This document shows positions 49,520-62,430 of a stretch of 64,000 bases of DNA, one piece after another (position 1 is the stretch's first letter; the number at the start of each line of letters is the position of its first letter). The notes below the pieces were generated by a model. The model did no database searches. It was not told the DNA's origin and was given only the letters and a program-made list of their open reading frames with translations. A program made the translations under genes and the position numbers. Source of the DNA: Anisakis pegreffii (taxonomy: Eukaryota > Nematoda > Chromadorea > Rhabditida > Anisakidae). The stretch spans positions 22,186 through 86,185 of the forward strand of contig JAPYMA010001618.1 in the NCBI GenBank assembly GCA_035041965.1, read 5' to 3'.

Positions 49520-52500
49520 TATTATTATTATTGATGATGATGCTGTTATTATTATTATTATTATTATTATCATTACTGTTATCATTATAATTTTGATATA
49601 ATTGCTTCGCTGAAAAAGTTTCCAAAAAATTGCCAATAGCGCAATTATCATTCATCTTTCTTTTTCTCTCTCCCAAGACGCGCACACACTTTCATTGAAG
49701 ATCAATTAATTGAGTTGTTCGTTTAACTAAGTCATTTTTTTGGTGAATATTTGTGTTAATTTGTTTCCTGCAAGCCATGTTTGTACGTAATATGTTTCGC
49801 ATTAACGATATGTTCAAGAGATTCAACATTTCGAGAGAGGAACCATCACAATCTGTTGTCTTCGAATCGTTGACAGCTCGTTGAGCATTCTGATGAATAT
49901 TTTCGTTATCATTACTTACCTATGCACTACTATTGCTGAAGTTGATTGCTTATGCACTTCTGAGCATTTGTCTTCGATTTATTTGTTCATTTATTTCGTT
50001 TTCTTTGTGTTTTCATAAAATTTATTTTGCGAGTTTTCTCTTCTTTTTTTTTCGCCGAGTTGTTGTGTTATGTTTTTTTTTACTTTCTTTTGAAATCTCC
50101 CATTCTCCATTCTTCCGGTTTCATGGATTTCAAAAACATTTATTTCATTGAAATTTTAAAAATTGCTTTCATATTTTTGTTTGATCGGAAACAGTTGATT
50201 GAGCCTGTTGAGTATGTTTAGTGCAGAAACTGTAAAAAACCCATCTGAAATTGCATGGGAATGCGGAGAAGATTTTTATTCTTACGCGGTCGAAACAATA
50301 CTTAAGGGAATAATATCATTTTCAAACAAACTCAGAATGAAATTTGCTAGGAGCGATAACGTTCGAAATTTGAAATAAGAGAGCATAATGCTGTTGTTCT
50401 TGTTATCGTTATCAGAGTGGATATTTATGGGCGTTTATTATTGGCACATGTATTTGTTGAATGTGTTACTTGTAATCATGGGGATTTCACATATCCCTCA
50501 TCATAACGTTTGTCTGTTCTATTCTGTTCTTGTACTAATCTGTTCCATTCTATATCTATTTTGTGTTCACTGCTTATGGGCGTTTAATATCCATTTGCAT
50601 CGCCAATTTTTGCATCGATCACCCAATGCGCTTCCATCTCCTCGTGTTTTATACGATCGCTCTTAATTCCTAAATCCCAAATCGGTGCTACTCTCATCGA
50701 ACTTAAATCGAAGTCGTCACTGTCGTAAACAATGTTCGATTTCCTTTTGATGGTGATTAAATCCTATCCTCAAACTGCACTTGACAATAATATTCAACGA
50801 AGTATTCTTCCAATTCCTCTCTTGACTGAAACTGCTGATGCTAGACACATTAATTATTCGCATTTGACAAGGAAAATTCGAAATCTTCGCTGATGTTCGA
50901 AAATTTTTTAAAATGCATTTCTAAATCGTATTTCTTATGAACTGAGATCATTTAAATTTAGTATTGTGTCCGTGTGTTATTGATCAATCGTCATGAATTG
51001 TTCGTATTCTTTTATTTTCAGGCTTTCATAGTTATTTTCTCAATGTTCCTCTTTTGTTTGATACTATGCATTACGACGCATTGCATTATCGTATTGGCTT
51101 TAAACCTTTAATCTTTGTTGATCATTATTTATCGTGCGAAATATATTCATTACAATGCTGAGAGGTGGTATCATTTCTTATGACAACAACACTATTTAAG
51201 AATATCTTTTGAAATCACCCATAAGTACATTCATATAGATAGATGCTTTCATAAAATCCATCAAGCTGTACACTACTTCAACTGTTGTGTTACTTTTTTC
51301 GGTGTGAGTATGGAACCATTTTACTGCTTCAAAACAGTCATAAAACGCCGATCCAAAAGACTATAAGACTAAAAGTTTCACATAAACAAGTTTTCTATCG
51401 AATATTTCCATTGATACACTGATTCAAAACACAACTGCAGTCAGTCAACTTCTTTGAATATTTGCAAATGCAGTAAATTGTAAGGATGGAAGTAAAGATC
51501 TGATTGTGAGCGATTACATAGTGAATATCCGAAATGCTTGAAAAGATTTTAACGCACTCAGAGACATTTACACTGATTGATCATCGTGATCACTTGAACT
51601 GCTCGAATTTCATCAGATCATCTGCACAGAGCTGCCTGCAGATGAATCAATCGTTTAATATCTTTGCATAGCGATTATTGAGCAATTGTATATTATGAAG
51701 AGGTGAGCACATAGCAGAGGAATGAATAATGATATTATTAAGTTTACTCATAACATTTCGCATCAAGACGATTTCCTGTTGTTTGCTTCATACAGAAATA
51801 ATGCCCCCTGACACTTTACTGCTGCTGTTTACTGAACGAAGAATGTTCTTTTAATTCATAAGTTCTATTGTTTGCTCCACTTTTTTTTTGTGTTTGTGCT
51901 GCTCTATCTGCTGCTTTTTTCCGCAGTAATTTACTCGTCGTATTCTCAAAATTTATGCAAATAACCGCGTGATTGTTTTGTTGTGTTGCCATAATAATCG
52001 TGTTATTTTCACAAAATGATAAATTTGTTAAGTGAAAAAGTAATTGATGATATGATAATATTTGATAGTGATGATGGTAAGAATTGAAAAGCAATTGATT
52101 CATTATTCATTGAATTGTTCCAATCTATTCGATAATATTTTCTAATATCCCACTGTAATAACCAAATCTACTGCCAATAACACAGTCTCTCTCATGCAAA
52201 ATAACTTTTCTTGCGCCATATGACATCAGAGTATTATTCATCTTATTATTTGATCAATTGTGCGATAAATATTTTCTTTCGTTATGGTTTTAGTTCGAAT
52301 TTTACACAGTGTGAAGAAACACTGATCTAAAGAGAGTCAAGACGAATGTTTGCCGATGAAACTGTTTGCAAAGAAATAGTTTCAAGTAAACTGACTGTAA
52401 GAGGGCATTCCTGATGTATCCTCAGTGTAAGGGAGTGTTAGCTGATTCTTTTCTGATTTCATTTCATCGAAATGGGTTCAGCAAAGAGACCGAAAACGTG

Positions 52501-55500
52501 ACTGTGAATATGGACACAGAAAAAAAGAGCAATCAAGTGAGCATGGCCATTACGAGCATGAAGATTGAGTTAGACGAATAACGCAAAAAATTACGACAAA
52601 ATGCTCGTTTACTTCATCAAATTTTCTCGTGTAACAATTATGTAAATATAATTTGTGTTCACTATAAAAATCATCTGACGTGCAAAAAAATGCGGATAAC
52701 TCTCTCTACATTTGGCATATTTATAGCACATTTGAATTTAATTAGCAGTTTCCAGTGTGAATGATTATAAGAGCGGAGTGGTGGAATTGTAGTGTAGGCA
52801 GTAGAAAATTTGATGATAATAAGCGGTATATTGGTTGAATTAAAAAGGTATCATAACAAAGTCGTTAAGAGGTGCTTATTGTTTTGGTCGAATGTCGAAT
52901 CACTGAACGATAATCTTGTTTATCTATTTGCACTTATCTCAGTCGATGCAATCACAAGAAGGTCAAGACTGCACAAACTGCAACGAGTATGAATTGATAC
53001 TCGTAAGTCACAAAACTGCTGAATCGTTCAAAATAAAATGACATTTTCTGTTCGAACAAGTCTTAGGTTCGAGGGAAAAAACATAGCAATTTCAGTTAGT
53101 CAATCACAATGAGTGACTACAAAATTTTCATATACAAACATAGATGACAATATAAAACTAAGCATGATTCAGTGGCGTTGTGCGTATGGAGCAGTGCACG
53201 TCAATTTCCTCGTCTCACCACTAAATTTCATCGACAAAAAGTGAATTTACTTGAAACCTCATTGCGCACCACTCAACAACGGCCACCAATCAGATCGTGT
53301 TTGACTGATCTCTTCAGATGCTCGTTCATGCCTCCATTTATGCGCACATATAAATGGATACATTTGTCCAAGATTATGCAATAATGAAGATAATGATGAA
53401 AAAAAATGGCCTTCGCACGATGAACGCACTCACTCAATGAGGAACATTCCTAATACCTTACTTTATTCTCTGTGATAATATCATCTTGCACCTCTTGAGA
53501 TATTATCCTCTTGCGGTCATTTATTTATCTTACCGTTGATTCGCATGATCCACAGTGCATTTCCTTTTGTTATTCGTTGTTATTGCGTTGTTCATTTCAT
53601 TCAAATGATTCGCTTCCGTTTGAAAATTTTTCTCTTCCTCATCATGAGTCTAAATCAATTCCAAAATTTGCATAAATTGAGTTATTTAACATCTAAGTTT
53701 TTTCGAAATTCTATCAAAATTCATTTGAAACTTTATTTTCAGTCATTATGTATGGAATTTCATCGATCGAGAGAGATTCTAACTGCAGAAATAATCGCAA
53801 TTTCTAAAATTTTCTCTTTCATCAATTACGTTTTCTGTGAAACCATAACGCTTGTGCCATAATATTTGCACAAACAACATGGTTTGCTTCTGTTAAGTGC
53901 TTGATTGAACTTCATGTCATATTTTGGCCTATTCAATGTTGGTCCTTCTTGGTCTTTTCAATAATATCTGTTTCATTGCACCATTCATCCCAATTTCATT
54001 ACCCAATTTAATTTCCAATAATGGTTCCATTTTTCCAAATCATCTTTCCACAGCCATTATTTTCGCAATATTGCAAAATTTCCATTTCTTTTTTGATTGC
54101 TCCTCCATTGCATTGACAAATGTTGAATAGCAAAAGAATATTAGGTTGATTAAACATCAAATATTAAGGGCATGATATCAATGAAAGATGAAACTTTCAA
54201 AGGAGGTGGTAAACAAACGAAAAGATTGCAATGAGCACAAATTGTATGTAGATTACGTGTTTTTTGTGGGCTTATAAAGTTTGCTTACCATGTTAAACGC
54301 TCATTCAACTTAAGAGTTCAACTGATAATACACTGCTATTTTGATACGAGTTTCGACCATAAAGCAGAGGACATCATTAATTTCTATTGCAGCTGAGTGG
54401 TTTGAGCACTCAGTGATCTAAATGATCATGAGTCATGAACGAGTCTTAATGAGTTCCACTGATCATAATCTTTCCGAATGTTACTGTCGTAAAAAGTATA
54501 CTTCCAACGTACCTTACGGGCAGTTCAGAGCACAATCAATTTAACACTGGTGTATTCCTTTAGCATCATTATTGTAAATTAGTTTCATTACTGATATATT
54601 CGTCCTTTGAATGTTTCTGTATTCAGTATCCCATGCAGTGTCGCTATGTTCGGTTTGGTGTCAAAATCATTATGATTCTTGTTGCTAAGACAAAAAATGC
54701 TATGATTGAAGTGGTAAGCGTACATGAGCACGCGAGAAATTATCCACTCAATTCGCCATATCATGCAGAACCTATATGCATGCATTCATCAGTGAAATGT
54801 TCCAAACTGAATATCTACGAAAGTCCTTTCTCTTTCTATCCGTCTCATTCTCTAAACTCCTCTTTCCTTCTCACACTCCTTTTGATGTCTCATTCTTTAG
54901 TGCGGTTGCCATCACGATTCTCATTCACACCAATCACTAATTCTTATTCTCTGAAGATGCATTATTTTGTTTCAGTGAATCTCTTGCTGTCGTATAATTC
55001 TCTGCGTTCATGTAACCTTTTCCTCATGCATATCTGGTCTAGACGTTCGATCGTACATCAAGCATGTGCGTTTAGCTTAGCTTGTTCTTCGCAGCATATC
55101 TTCAATTCCATAGGATAACTGGCTTGAGGACTCGTAGCTGGCCACCGAGCATATAGAGCAACTGAATTGTGAGTAGCAGCATAAAAAGGTGCCCTTGGGT
55201 TTTCGTTGAGTAGTCGTTCGAATGAGCACGCACACAAACGCATAAACATAAATTTCGTCGAATAATTTTTCAGCTACTTGAAGCAAGCATGAAGGGCACT
55301 AACGAAAAAGCATGAAGCAGTACACACTTGCAGCATATAAGATTCGTTCGTTCAAATACACATGCACTGCAACAAGAAGTAAACATTTGAATTGCGAAAG
55401 TGCACAATTATCCAGAGCACTATTCGCTTGCTTGTGTTGAAAGAAAAAAAAAACCAACCCATTTGGCTGTTTTTGAACGTCGTCGTGAGAATAAAGTCCG

Positions 55501-56203
55501 AAAATTCTATGCTTATCTAAAGTGCTCGCTGGCTAAAGAATTACGTCCATGCATTTCATCGTTGACTGCTTTCATGAGTGAAGATTGAAAAATTACTTTC
55601 GAGTGGTGCCAGCTAGCCTTGTCTGAAATATCAACTATTGCAAGCGATTCGATTGCTTGCGAGTAGTGAGCTGTGAGCTGCTATTGCAGAAACCTGCTTG
55701 TTCTTCAGTGGATAGATATCACATGCGGCGTTCTGTTCTCTTCATGCATTTCACGTTCATCTCATATGCTGCTACCTATGGTTACTTTCCATACGCATGA
55801 GTGAGGAGTATATTTCCAAATAGGGCAAAATCATAACAGTCATCATGAGATGATTCACAATGAATTCATAGTTTACTTGAAAAGCTCAGCAATATCCTAT
55901 TTCAGCTATCTTAACGATGAATATCCACAAGAATGTGAACAATTCTCGTAGTATCTGTACTCACTAATATTCAGTTTCTTGACTGCATGATAGCGCTGAA
56001 TCCTTGATTGTACCGTTTGACCGTTGTTGCCTAAGATCAATATCCCAAAACCTGCTGCATTCGTTCTCTTCAATGTATCACATCTAAAACTCTCTTAATT
56101 CCCTGATCACCATCAAACTTTCACGTTTCGAGCTTTTCATTTACTCACAGTCGGAAATCTTGCTGAACTTCACCGCAATTACAGTTTTCTCCTATCCGTC
56201 AAA
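48595..56203. other. Intergenic region, no supported gene
   Basis: About 7.6 kb between the collagen and acyltransferase genes. The open frames are AT-rich and unrecognised; the longest is 161 codons at 54633-55118 on the + strand. A hydrophobic 92-codon frame at 50388-50666 and a 67-codon frame with a C-terminal hydrophobic segment at 48829-49032 are the only ones with any protein-like character. The upstream promoter of the acyltransferase gene must lie near the end. Confidence 0.5.
49486..49571. repeat. (TTA)n / (ATT)n microsatellite
   Basis: A trinucleotide tract of ATT units, interrupted by a TGA/TGATGATGATG segment in the middle and followed by an imperfect tail. Read on the minus strand it gives Asn or Ile runs, which explains the artificial open frames there. 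Confidence 0.95.
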
Positions 56204-56403
56204 ATGCTGCGCTCATTTATCACCGACGACGAACTTGGGCAGGCTCTAGCCCTAACCAGCAACTCTCCGTATCTGCTTACAACCCACTATTCGATTCGTC
56301 ATCAGCTAAGTGGCATCTTCCCAGAAAGTCAATGCTCTGTTTTTGGGTATCCACATCAGGACCCGCAACTTTGGATGATTATACGACGGAACAAATTCAC
56401 CAG
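56204..56403 (+). CDS. GLYAT-like exon 1
   Basis: Sixty-six codons and two bases, starting MLRSFITDDELGQALALTS and ending IIRRNKFT, donor CAG|GTGCTT, phase 2. A second open frame overlaps its 3' half, but only this frame matches the N-terminal GLYAT pattern and links to exon 2. Confidence 0.85.
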
Positions 56404-58390
56404 GTGCTTTCATCAAAAAATTTTTCTATTTTTTTGCTAAACATGATAATTATACACTTATTCTTGTCTGCGAGTGTTGTAAATATCTGGTCATTCTCTC
56501 GATCTTTTAATCAAAACCGGGAACTATCCAAGAGAAACAAAGATCCATGCGAAAGTGATAGTGAGATGATAAGGACCATGAGAGACAAAACAACTTAATT
56601 GTTCAATCAATATGATACGTTGGAATTATTTCATGTGAAATTTATTACTTACGAGCGAGCGATTATCCATCATAAAAATTTCAGAACACAGGTATTTATG
56701 ACGAGTCGCACGCAACTATTCGTCAACGAGCAAGATATCGACACATTCCTAATGCTCGCCATGCCATATCTACTCGAACTATCCGAATTCGCGGCACGTA
56801 TATTGGGCATTCAACTGAGCAAGTACTCATTTAACCAATCGCTCGTACATCTTTAACTGCAGCAATCGAAAAGTTTTTTTAAAATGAAAAATGTAAATTT
56901 GATTGCGAAGTTTGTAATTTGAAGAAAGAATACAGATTTTAATTATAAAAAATCCATAAAATCATCAAAAAATATGTCGACTTTCATCATTTGCTGCATA
57001 CAAATTTATTCATCACGCACTTATATATTTCTCAAACTGATTGTTCATATGCCAAACAAATATCTTAATGAGCTATTCATATTACATATATTAAGCAATG
57101 AATATATTTTCGAATCATTTATTTATTCAAAAGAACAACAATTTCAAACATGAAATTTGTGCACATTCTAAAAGTTAGATTATTTTTCAGATGCTTCGAG
57201 TGTTGCTAAAATGCTGAAGTTTTCTTTGTAAATTTCAGCCGCATGACTGAACTACTTTCGTCACATTTCGACTTCTCGGCACCGAGCTATCTATCGAACT
57301 ATTTTTTGATAAATGAGCAGAAACAACGTTTGATCTCAAAAATGCACGTCGATCTTATTGAAGGATATGAATTCGCTGAACTCAATCCAGAGGTACGCCT
57401 TGCCTCTTATCCGAACGCCATTATCGAATCTCCATCAATCCGAATGTTGCTCATAGTCGTTTGTGAACAAGAACATAGATTCCATCTCTTAGCAACACCT
57501 AAACAAATCATTCAATCACTGACCTTTGATAATACTCAACAATCTCACCTCATTTTAACCGCTGTCTCTCTTCATACGAAGGCATTGGAAATGTTATCCA
57601 GCAACTGTTATCAAATCCGCCCTAATTAAGGCATAGCTGGTCCCGATGTGGATCAGAAGGCCAACTTTCGGAATCTTGTAACTGATCGCTTGAAATTTAT
57701 AGACCGATGCAGATACGGTGGCGGGAACGTGGAAATTCTCAACCGAGGGTGATCGTAATCAATTTGCTGCAAAAATTCAACGCATGCCATCAGTTTGCAT
57801 CAAGTCATATGATGGTCAATTAGCCTCATTCACGGTACTGGATGCATCCGGATTCTTCAATAATCAATTCACATTCCCGGAACACCGACAAAAAGGGCTG
57901 GCCGATCGAAGTGAACTGCGACTATGCCAGAAGGTTCGGTTCCAGTATTATTCGCAAATATCTTCGAAGTGACCTTAATCATCAATGAAGAATACTCAAA
58001 TTTTTTATTGAGCCCGATCAGCGAAAGCAATAAGAATTGGAACACTTTATAAATTTCTGGATATACTTCATGAAACACTCAATTAAATTATGATGCGAGA
58101 GATTTCGGCAGTATGATTACGTACAACGGTATCAGTATATCCTGCGACACGGATCATCCTAATGATCGATCAAAAAACTTTGTTTGAAGGTGATTGAATT
58201 CGGTTTATATCCAATCAAATTCGTTGAACACGAGAATGCAGCCGTGCTCGCCAGATCAGCACGTTCCCCGTGGTGGTCGACCGTAGTGGATGAGGCCGGT
58301 ATGCCCGTGGTTCAAGACCATCGAGTTGTGTACCGCATCAAGACATCACCCGGAATCGGCGATTTTCCACTCACCGATGGAACGGCTTAA
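56204..58390 (+). CDS. Glycine N-acyltransferase-like (GLYAT) family protein, 5 exons
   Basis: Members of this family are GNAT-fold enzymes that transfer an acyl group from acyl-CoA to glycine or a related amine; nematodes have many paralogues whose substrates are mostly unknown. Five exons with agreeing phases give about 307 residues, close to the usual 295. The N-terminal GLYAT domain covers exons 1-3 (HYSIRHQLSGIFPES, WMIIRRNK, RTQVFMTS). The C-terminal half has the acetyl-CoA site motif PEHRQKGLAD in exon 4 (pattern R-Q-K-G-L-A). Exon 5 has FVEHENAAVLARSARSPWWS, typical of the nematode branch. The ATG follows AAA in a favourable context and starts a protein-like helix. No signal peptide or membrane segment is seen. 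The gene lies in the same direction as the collagen gene, 7.8 kb downstream, so it probably has its own promoter. Confidence 0.88.
56685..56822 (+). CDS. GLYAT-like exon 2
   Basis: Acceptor AAATTTCAG, donor AGCAA|GTACTC, phase 2 in and out. It encodes RTQVFMTSRTQLFVNEQDI and MPYLLELSEFAARILGIQLS, the middle of the N-terminal domain. Confidence 0.85.
57239..57392 (+). CDS. GLYAT-like exon 3
   Basis: Acceptor GTAAATTTCAG, donor GAG|GTACGC, phase 2 to 0. It encodes HFDFSAPSYLSNYFLINEQK and EGYEFAELNPE, the linker leading into the GNAT domain. Confidence 0.88.
57703..57933 (+). CDS. GLYAT-like exon 4: GNAT core
   Basis: Acceptor AAATTTATAG, donor AAG|GTTCGG, phase 0. It encodes TWKFSTEGDRNQFAAKIQRM, PSVCIKSYDGQLASFTVLDA and FTFPEHRQKGLAD, the central sheet and acyl-CoA binding loop. 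Confidence 0.92.
58190..58390 (+). CDS. GLYAT-like exon 5 and stop
   Basis: Acceptor TTTGAAG, phase 0. It encodes VIEFGLYPIKFVEHENAAVL and RSPWWSTVVDEAG, ending LTDGTA and TAA. The GGT/GTG-rich codons are more GC-rich than the surroundings, as expected for real coding sequence here. Confidence 0.9.
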   Translation: MIEFGLYPIKFVEHENAAVLARSARSPWWSTVVDEAGMPVVQDHRVVYRIKTSPGIGDFPLTDGTA

Positions 58391-58592
58391 GTGCTCATCG
58401 CCGCATCACTTCTAAGTTCTCCAGTCTAACTGTTCGCAAACGGGATCATCTTCGATATATAATATTTCATAATTTCGTTATTCATTCAATAATTTATTGA
58501 TCACATATTCTGGTGTTTAGTACACAAAACATTCACTCGCTCTGTATCTTAAAAAGAGAGCAAAAAATCAAAATGAATGAAATGAATGTTAT

Positions 58593-58598
58593 AATAAA
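58593..58598 (+). terminator. Possible polyadenylation signal of the GLYAT-like gene
   Basis: AATAAA lies 203 nt after the stop codon. Another AATAAA follows near 58700, so the site used is uncertain. Confidence 0.45.
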
Positions 58599-60837
58599 CA
58601 AGATGTTATACAAAAGTAATTAATTATATCAGGCATATAATCGGTGTAAAAATATAGTATACTATACTATGTTATAACTGTACAGGTTTCTTATTGTAAT
58701 AAATTCTCTTTTAAGAGACTCATTGTTCAACATGTTATCTCCTTTGCAATAATGTGATAACTTAACTTAGGAAATATATTTATTTCTATGATTTTCTTCG
58801 AAAATACACATATTTTTCTATGGAGATTCCCTCTGTCCGATGATAACAAGGATTATGTGTAATTGAACATGTAGTAAGGGAATGGTAACATAATGTTGAT
58901 CTATCAATACAGGAATAACAATGGCAATTGCAATAAGAAAATTAATAACGTAAGAGAATGAACGTAACAATATTACTGGTAGAAAATTATATCTTTGGCT
59001 ATCCGCATGACCATAAAATCAAAATGATTATAATCTTGATATGGCACTCATGTCGTTGAACTCTCACTTCTCTTAGCCAACAAAATGAGCAAAATTTCTT
59101 TAAGTCTAAGATTTCTCATAAGAAGGTCACTGTATGCGCCCATTGATCACATCGCATATGTCTTTGGCTGTATTTTGTTTGATTTCCTCTCTTGTTACCT
59201 GAGCGATATTGCATTTTCTAAGAGATTATTCGTCTTCCCAGATGCAACATTTCCTATGATGAATGCATCACTTAGCTACACATACTTAAGAAGTTAAACA
59301 AGGGTTTTCTATAGCAATGAATGACGCTTAAATAATAAAGTTGAAACAACAATAAAGTAATTAACAGCAAACAACATACTTAAAGTCACGAAGGACTCTT
59401 CCTCGGGATTCCGGAATCCCGTGCAAACCTTAATCCATGGCAACAGTGTTCGGTACTTCTTGACGAGCTGGCAATTAGATGCGTACTATTGTGTGGAGTT
59501 ATGGTGATTAGAAGAAGATTATGGACTTCAAATGGTGTCATAACCGTGTTTTTGCATGAATGTGATTTTAAGCGCCGTTATGCCACAGAACGGATCTGTT
59601 CCCTCCTTCTTCCTTCCCGTAACTGAAGGAAATATTGAAGATTCCATCGATAAACCCAGGTTACACATGGTCTTATTCTCGGCTTAATGTAAGCGATAAA
59701 TTTCTTGCATTTGAATAATCGTTTCATGGTGTGGCAACTTATTCCGCACATATCAATTGCCTTGTGATTCTGAATGTAATGAGAATTTGCAGTCAAGAAA
59801 TGAATAGAGTGAAGATTCAGAAGATAAATATAAATGAGAGTGAATCAGTGATACGTCTGCAATGAATGAGAAAAGTGTCACTGCACAATGGGACTGTAAT
59901 GCAATCAGCAAGGTTGGAAATGAGAGTGATGAGACATCACTGGAATTCGACGTAAAAACTGATGATAGAATGTGAGGAGTGAATAGAGTGCAGGAGAATA
60001 GCTTCTGATGGAAGTTGCTATTCAGAAGGCATACACGCTTTCCATACTCCCACATACAGCTTTCCTTCAACAGTCTATCAATGAATCCTATGTCTGATTT
60101 CCATGCTCTCTTATCACTCTCATAACTAAAATAACTTACTGCATTACATTTCCACTATGTGATGGTAGTTTTCTCATTCACTTTGGCCACATCAATGATT
60201 CGCTCTCATTCGTGATTCTCCGCAGAATCTGTAATATCTTCATTCCTCAACATCACAATTTCAGTTCCATTTGCTTTTCAATGTGAATGAAACAAAACAA
60301 GCGATTTGGCGAAAAACGACCAGCTTACCCTCAGTTGATGATGAAACTTTTTCTATACATCTTACGAAATCTTCATATATCCGTTTCATCCGTTGAATTG
60401 CGTATGTATATGTTTAGGCCGCTTCAATTAATTCCTTTTTTCCTTTCAATAATCCAACTGTGTGATTTCCGTGCATCTCTACGCAGAACTTGGTATTTAG
60501 CACCATAACCATCAGGTCGAAATGTTCTTGAAGATTATGAAATACTCTATAATCGAATTAATTGTGATTGTTGTAATCAGTATTTCGTATTCTTAATTTC
60601 TTCGAAGTGAACGGTCTCATTTATCCCATTTCCATTGACAGTCGTTCAGTTGAGAACATTTGTTATTAGATTCATCTGAAGTGATCACGTCACAGGCGTT
60701 GTCAGAGCTAAAAAATTTCTTCAATGTTCTAATTGTTTGAAGTGATTCTAATTGTTTACTCTGGTTCGTGGATAAATGATTTATTGCGTTTGCGTCACTC
60801 GTGATTTGCAGAAAGCACGTATCACGACGCTTTAACT
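58599..60837. other. Intergenic region, no supported gene
   Basis: About 2.2 kb of AT-rich sequence. Short open frames on both strands show no recognisable motifs. Confidence 0.5.
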
Positions 60838-61024
60838 CAGCCACGAAGGGTTTATAGCCCTTAGTGCCGGTCCCAAGCCCGGATAAATGAGGAGGGTTGC
60901 GTCAGGGGATGGCAACCCGGCGTAAAAGTGGTATTGCCGAAGCATATGACAGCCACCAAACCGCGAACATTCAAGCGCAAGTGAAGGTGTTGGCTGATAG
61001 CAATGGATGGACAACCTTCGATCA
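60838..61024 (-). mobile_element. GC-rich retrotransposon-like fragment
   Basis: The block 60862-60927 (GCCGGTCCCAAGCCCGG, then GGAGGGTTGCGTCAGG and CCCGGCGTAAAA) closely resembles, from memory, a motif common in RTE-type non-LTR retrotransposon and SINE tails in many animals. It is much more GC-rich than its flanks. No intact reverse transcriptase is present in the window. The orientation is uncertain. Confidence 0.5.
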
Positions 61025-61065
61025 GGTCAACTTTTCGCATTGATTATTTGTTCGTTTAATTTCGT

Positions 61066-62000
61066 GGGATTTTTTTTTGCATAATTTGTGTGCTTATTCT
61101 ATCCCCCTCACTCATGGAAGGGCCGAAAAAGATCCATAAATTCAGATAAAGCTGTTACTGAATGTTTTTAATGCATTATTGTTCCATTCATGATTGAGAA
61201 AGAGGCACAGGCATTAGATTTTCGAGCACCATGTTGGTGTGGGAATGCATGGAGGCCGGGAGAATGGGCGGATAACCCAGGGAGCAATCCTATCCCGGTT
61301 CCGGGTGAACCCGGCATTCGTACCGTCAAACTTCCTGGAGGATAACCTTCATGGACAGCGGCGGATAACCTCGGGTGTTTTTCGAATGTCTGGTGTCTGT
61401 GCTTCTATTATAACAACTAGTCGAGATCGGCTTAGAAAGCATTAGTAACAGTTTTCATCTAATCTTATGGTTGTTAGTGTTTGGATTGTTGAACATCTAA
61501 TTTATATTTATTTTGGAATTTTCTTCTCTTTGTTCATCCAGTTCCGTAGGGGTTTTTTAAACATGATTTGTGTGTTTAATCTGTCCTCCTTCACTTAGGA
61601 AAGGGCCGGAAAAGATCCATAAGATGAGATGAAACTGTTGCGGAATGTTTTCAATGTGTAATTGTTCCATTTTTGAATGAGGGAGAAGCACTGACTTTAG
61701 ATTTCCGATCACCCTTGTAGGTGTTCGGATGCATGGAGGCCGGGAGAATGGGCGGATAACCCAGGGAGCAATCCTATCCCGGTTCCGGGTGAACCCGGCA
61801 TTCCGTACCGTCAAACTTCCATGTTCTCATGGACAGCGGCGGGGGACCTCGGGTGTTTTTCGAAAATTTGGTGTCTGTGCTTCTACTGTAACAACTAGTC
61901 GAGGTCAGCTTAGAAAACACTTGTAACAGTTTCATCTCATTTTATGGTTGTTGGTTTTTGAGGTGTTGAGCATCTAAGTTATTCTTCGATGTATAGGTAG
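61066..62000. repeat. Two tandem copies of a ~484-bp unit with GC-rich core
   Basis: Copy 1 (about 61066-61520) and copy 2 (about 61548-62000) share, in the same order, a T-rich lead, GGGCCG-AAAAGATCCATAA, the core GGAGGCCGGGAGAATGGGCG (61251 and 61735), CGGTTCCGGGTGAACCCGG, a CTCGGGTGTTTTTCGAA block, TGGTGTCTGTGCTTCTA and CAACTAGTCGAG. The core is nearly identical; the flanks have diverged. The core translates to related peptides in both copies but has no known domain. Likely a dispersed mobile-element fragment duplicated in tandem. Confidence 0.85.
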
Positions 62001-62042
62001 TTACTTATCTTTAAATTCTTGCTGTACTTACACCACATGAGA

Positions 62043-62240
62043 GCAATGATAACTGCATTGTTGGCTTACTGATCTGAATGAGCTGATCATCAGTTGTGTT
62101 GGTTGTCTACATTTGTAATGTTAAATTTCATTGATTACGTTGGACCGAAGATGCAATCAGTCTCAACATCCATCAAAAATCAAAGTCAGCAATCGAGAAT
62201 CGAGCAAAATTGCAATGCCGAAATATCAAATATTATCAAT
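62043..62240. repeat. Repeat A, copy 1
   Basis: Shares GGTTGTCTACA, AATGTTAAATTTCATT, GTTGGACCGA, CATCAAAAATCAA and AATCGAGCAAAA in the same order and spacing with the last 190 bases of the window (63811-64000). Confidence 0.8.
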
Positions 62241-62430
62241 ATGAAAAACTGCAATCAAATATCGAGTATGGAGTGAAAATATCAATTGAATATGAAGTAC
62301 CGAGTCCTCTATGATCGTTTCATTTATTATAATGACGAATCTCTCAGACGGAGTTGTGCTGCATTCATCGTCAAAAGGTCATGTTTATTTCATTTCCATC
62401 CATTTATTTCGTTATCCGATATTGAATGTT

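Noticed and set aside
49445..49685. Minus-strand frames with long Ile or Asn runs
   Set aside because: They are produced by the TTA microsatellite.
54633..55118. 161-codon + strand frame, longest outside the recognised exons
   Set aside because: It is Ser/Leu/His-rich with no motif, domain or splice partner, and the start context is poor. It looks like a chance frame in T/C-rich sequence.
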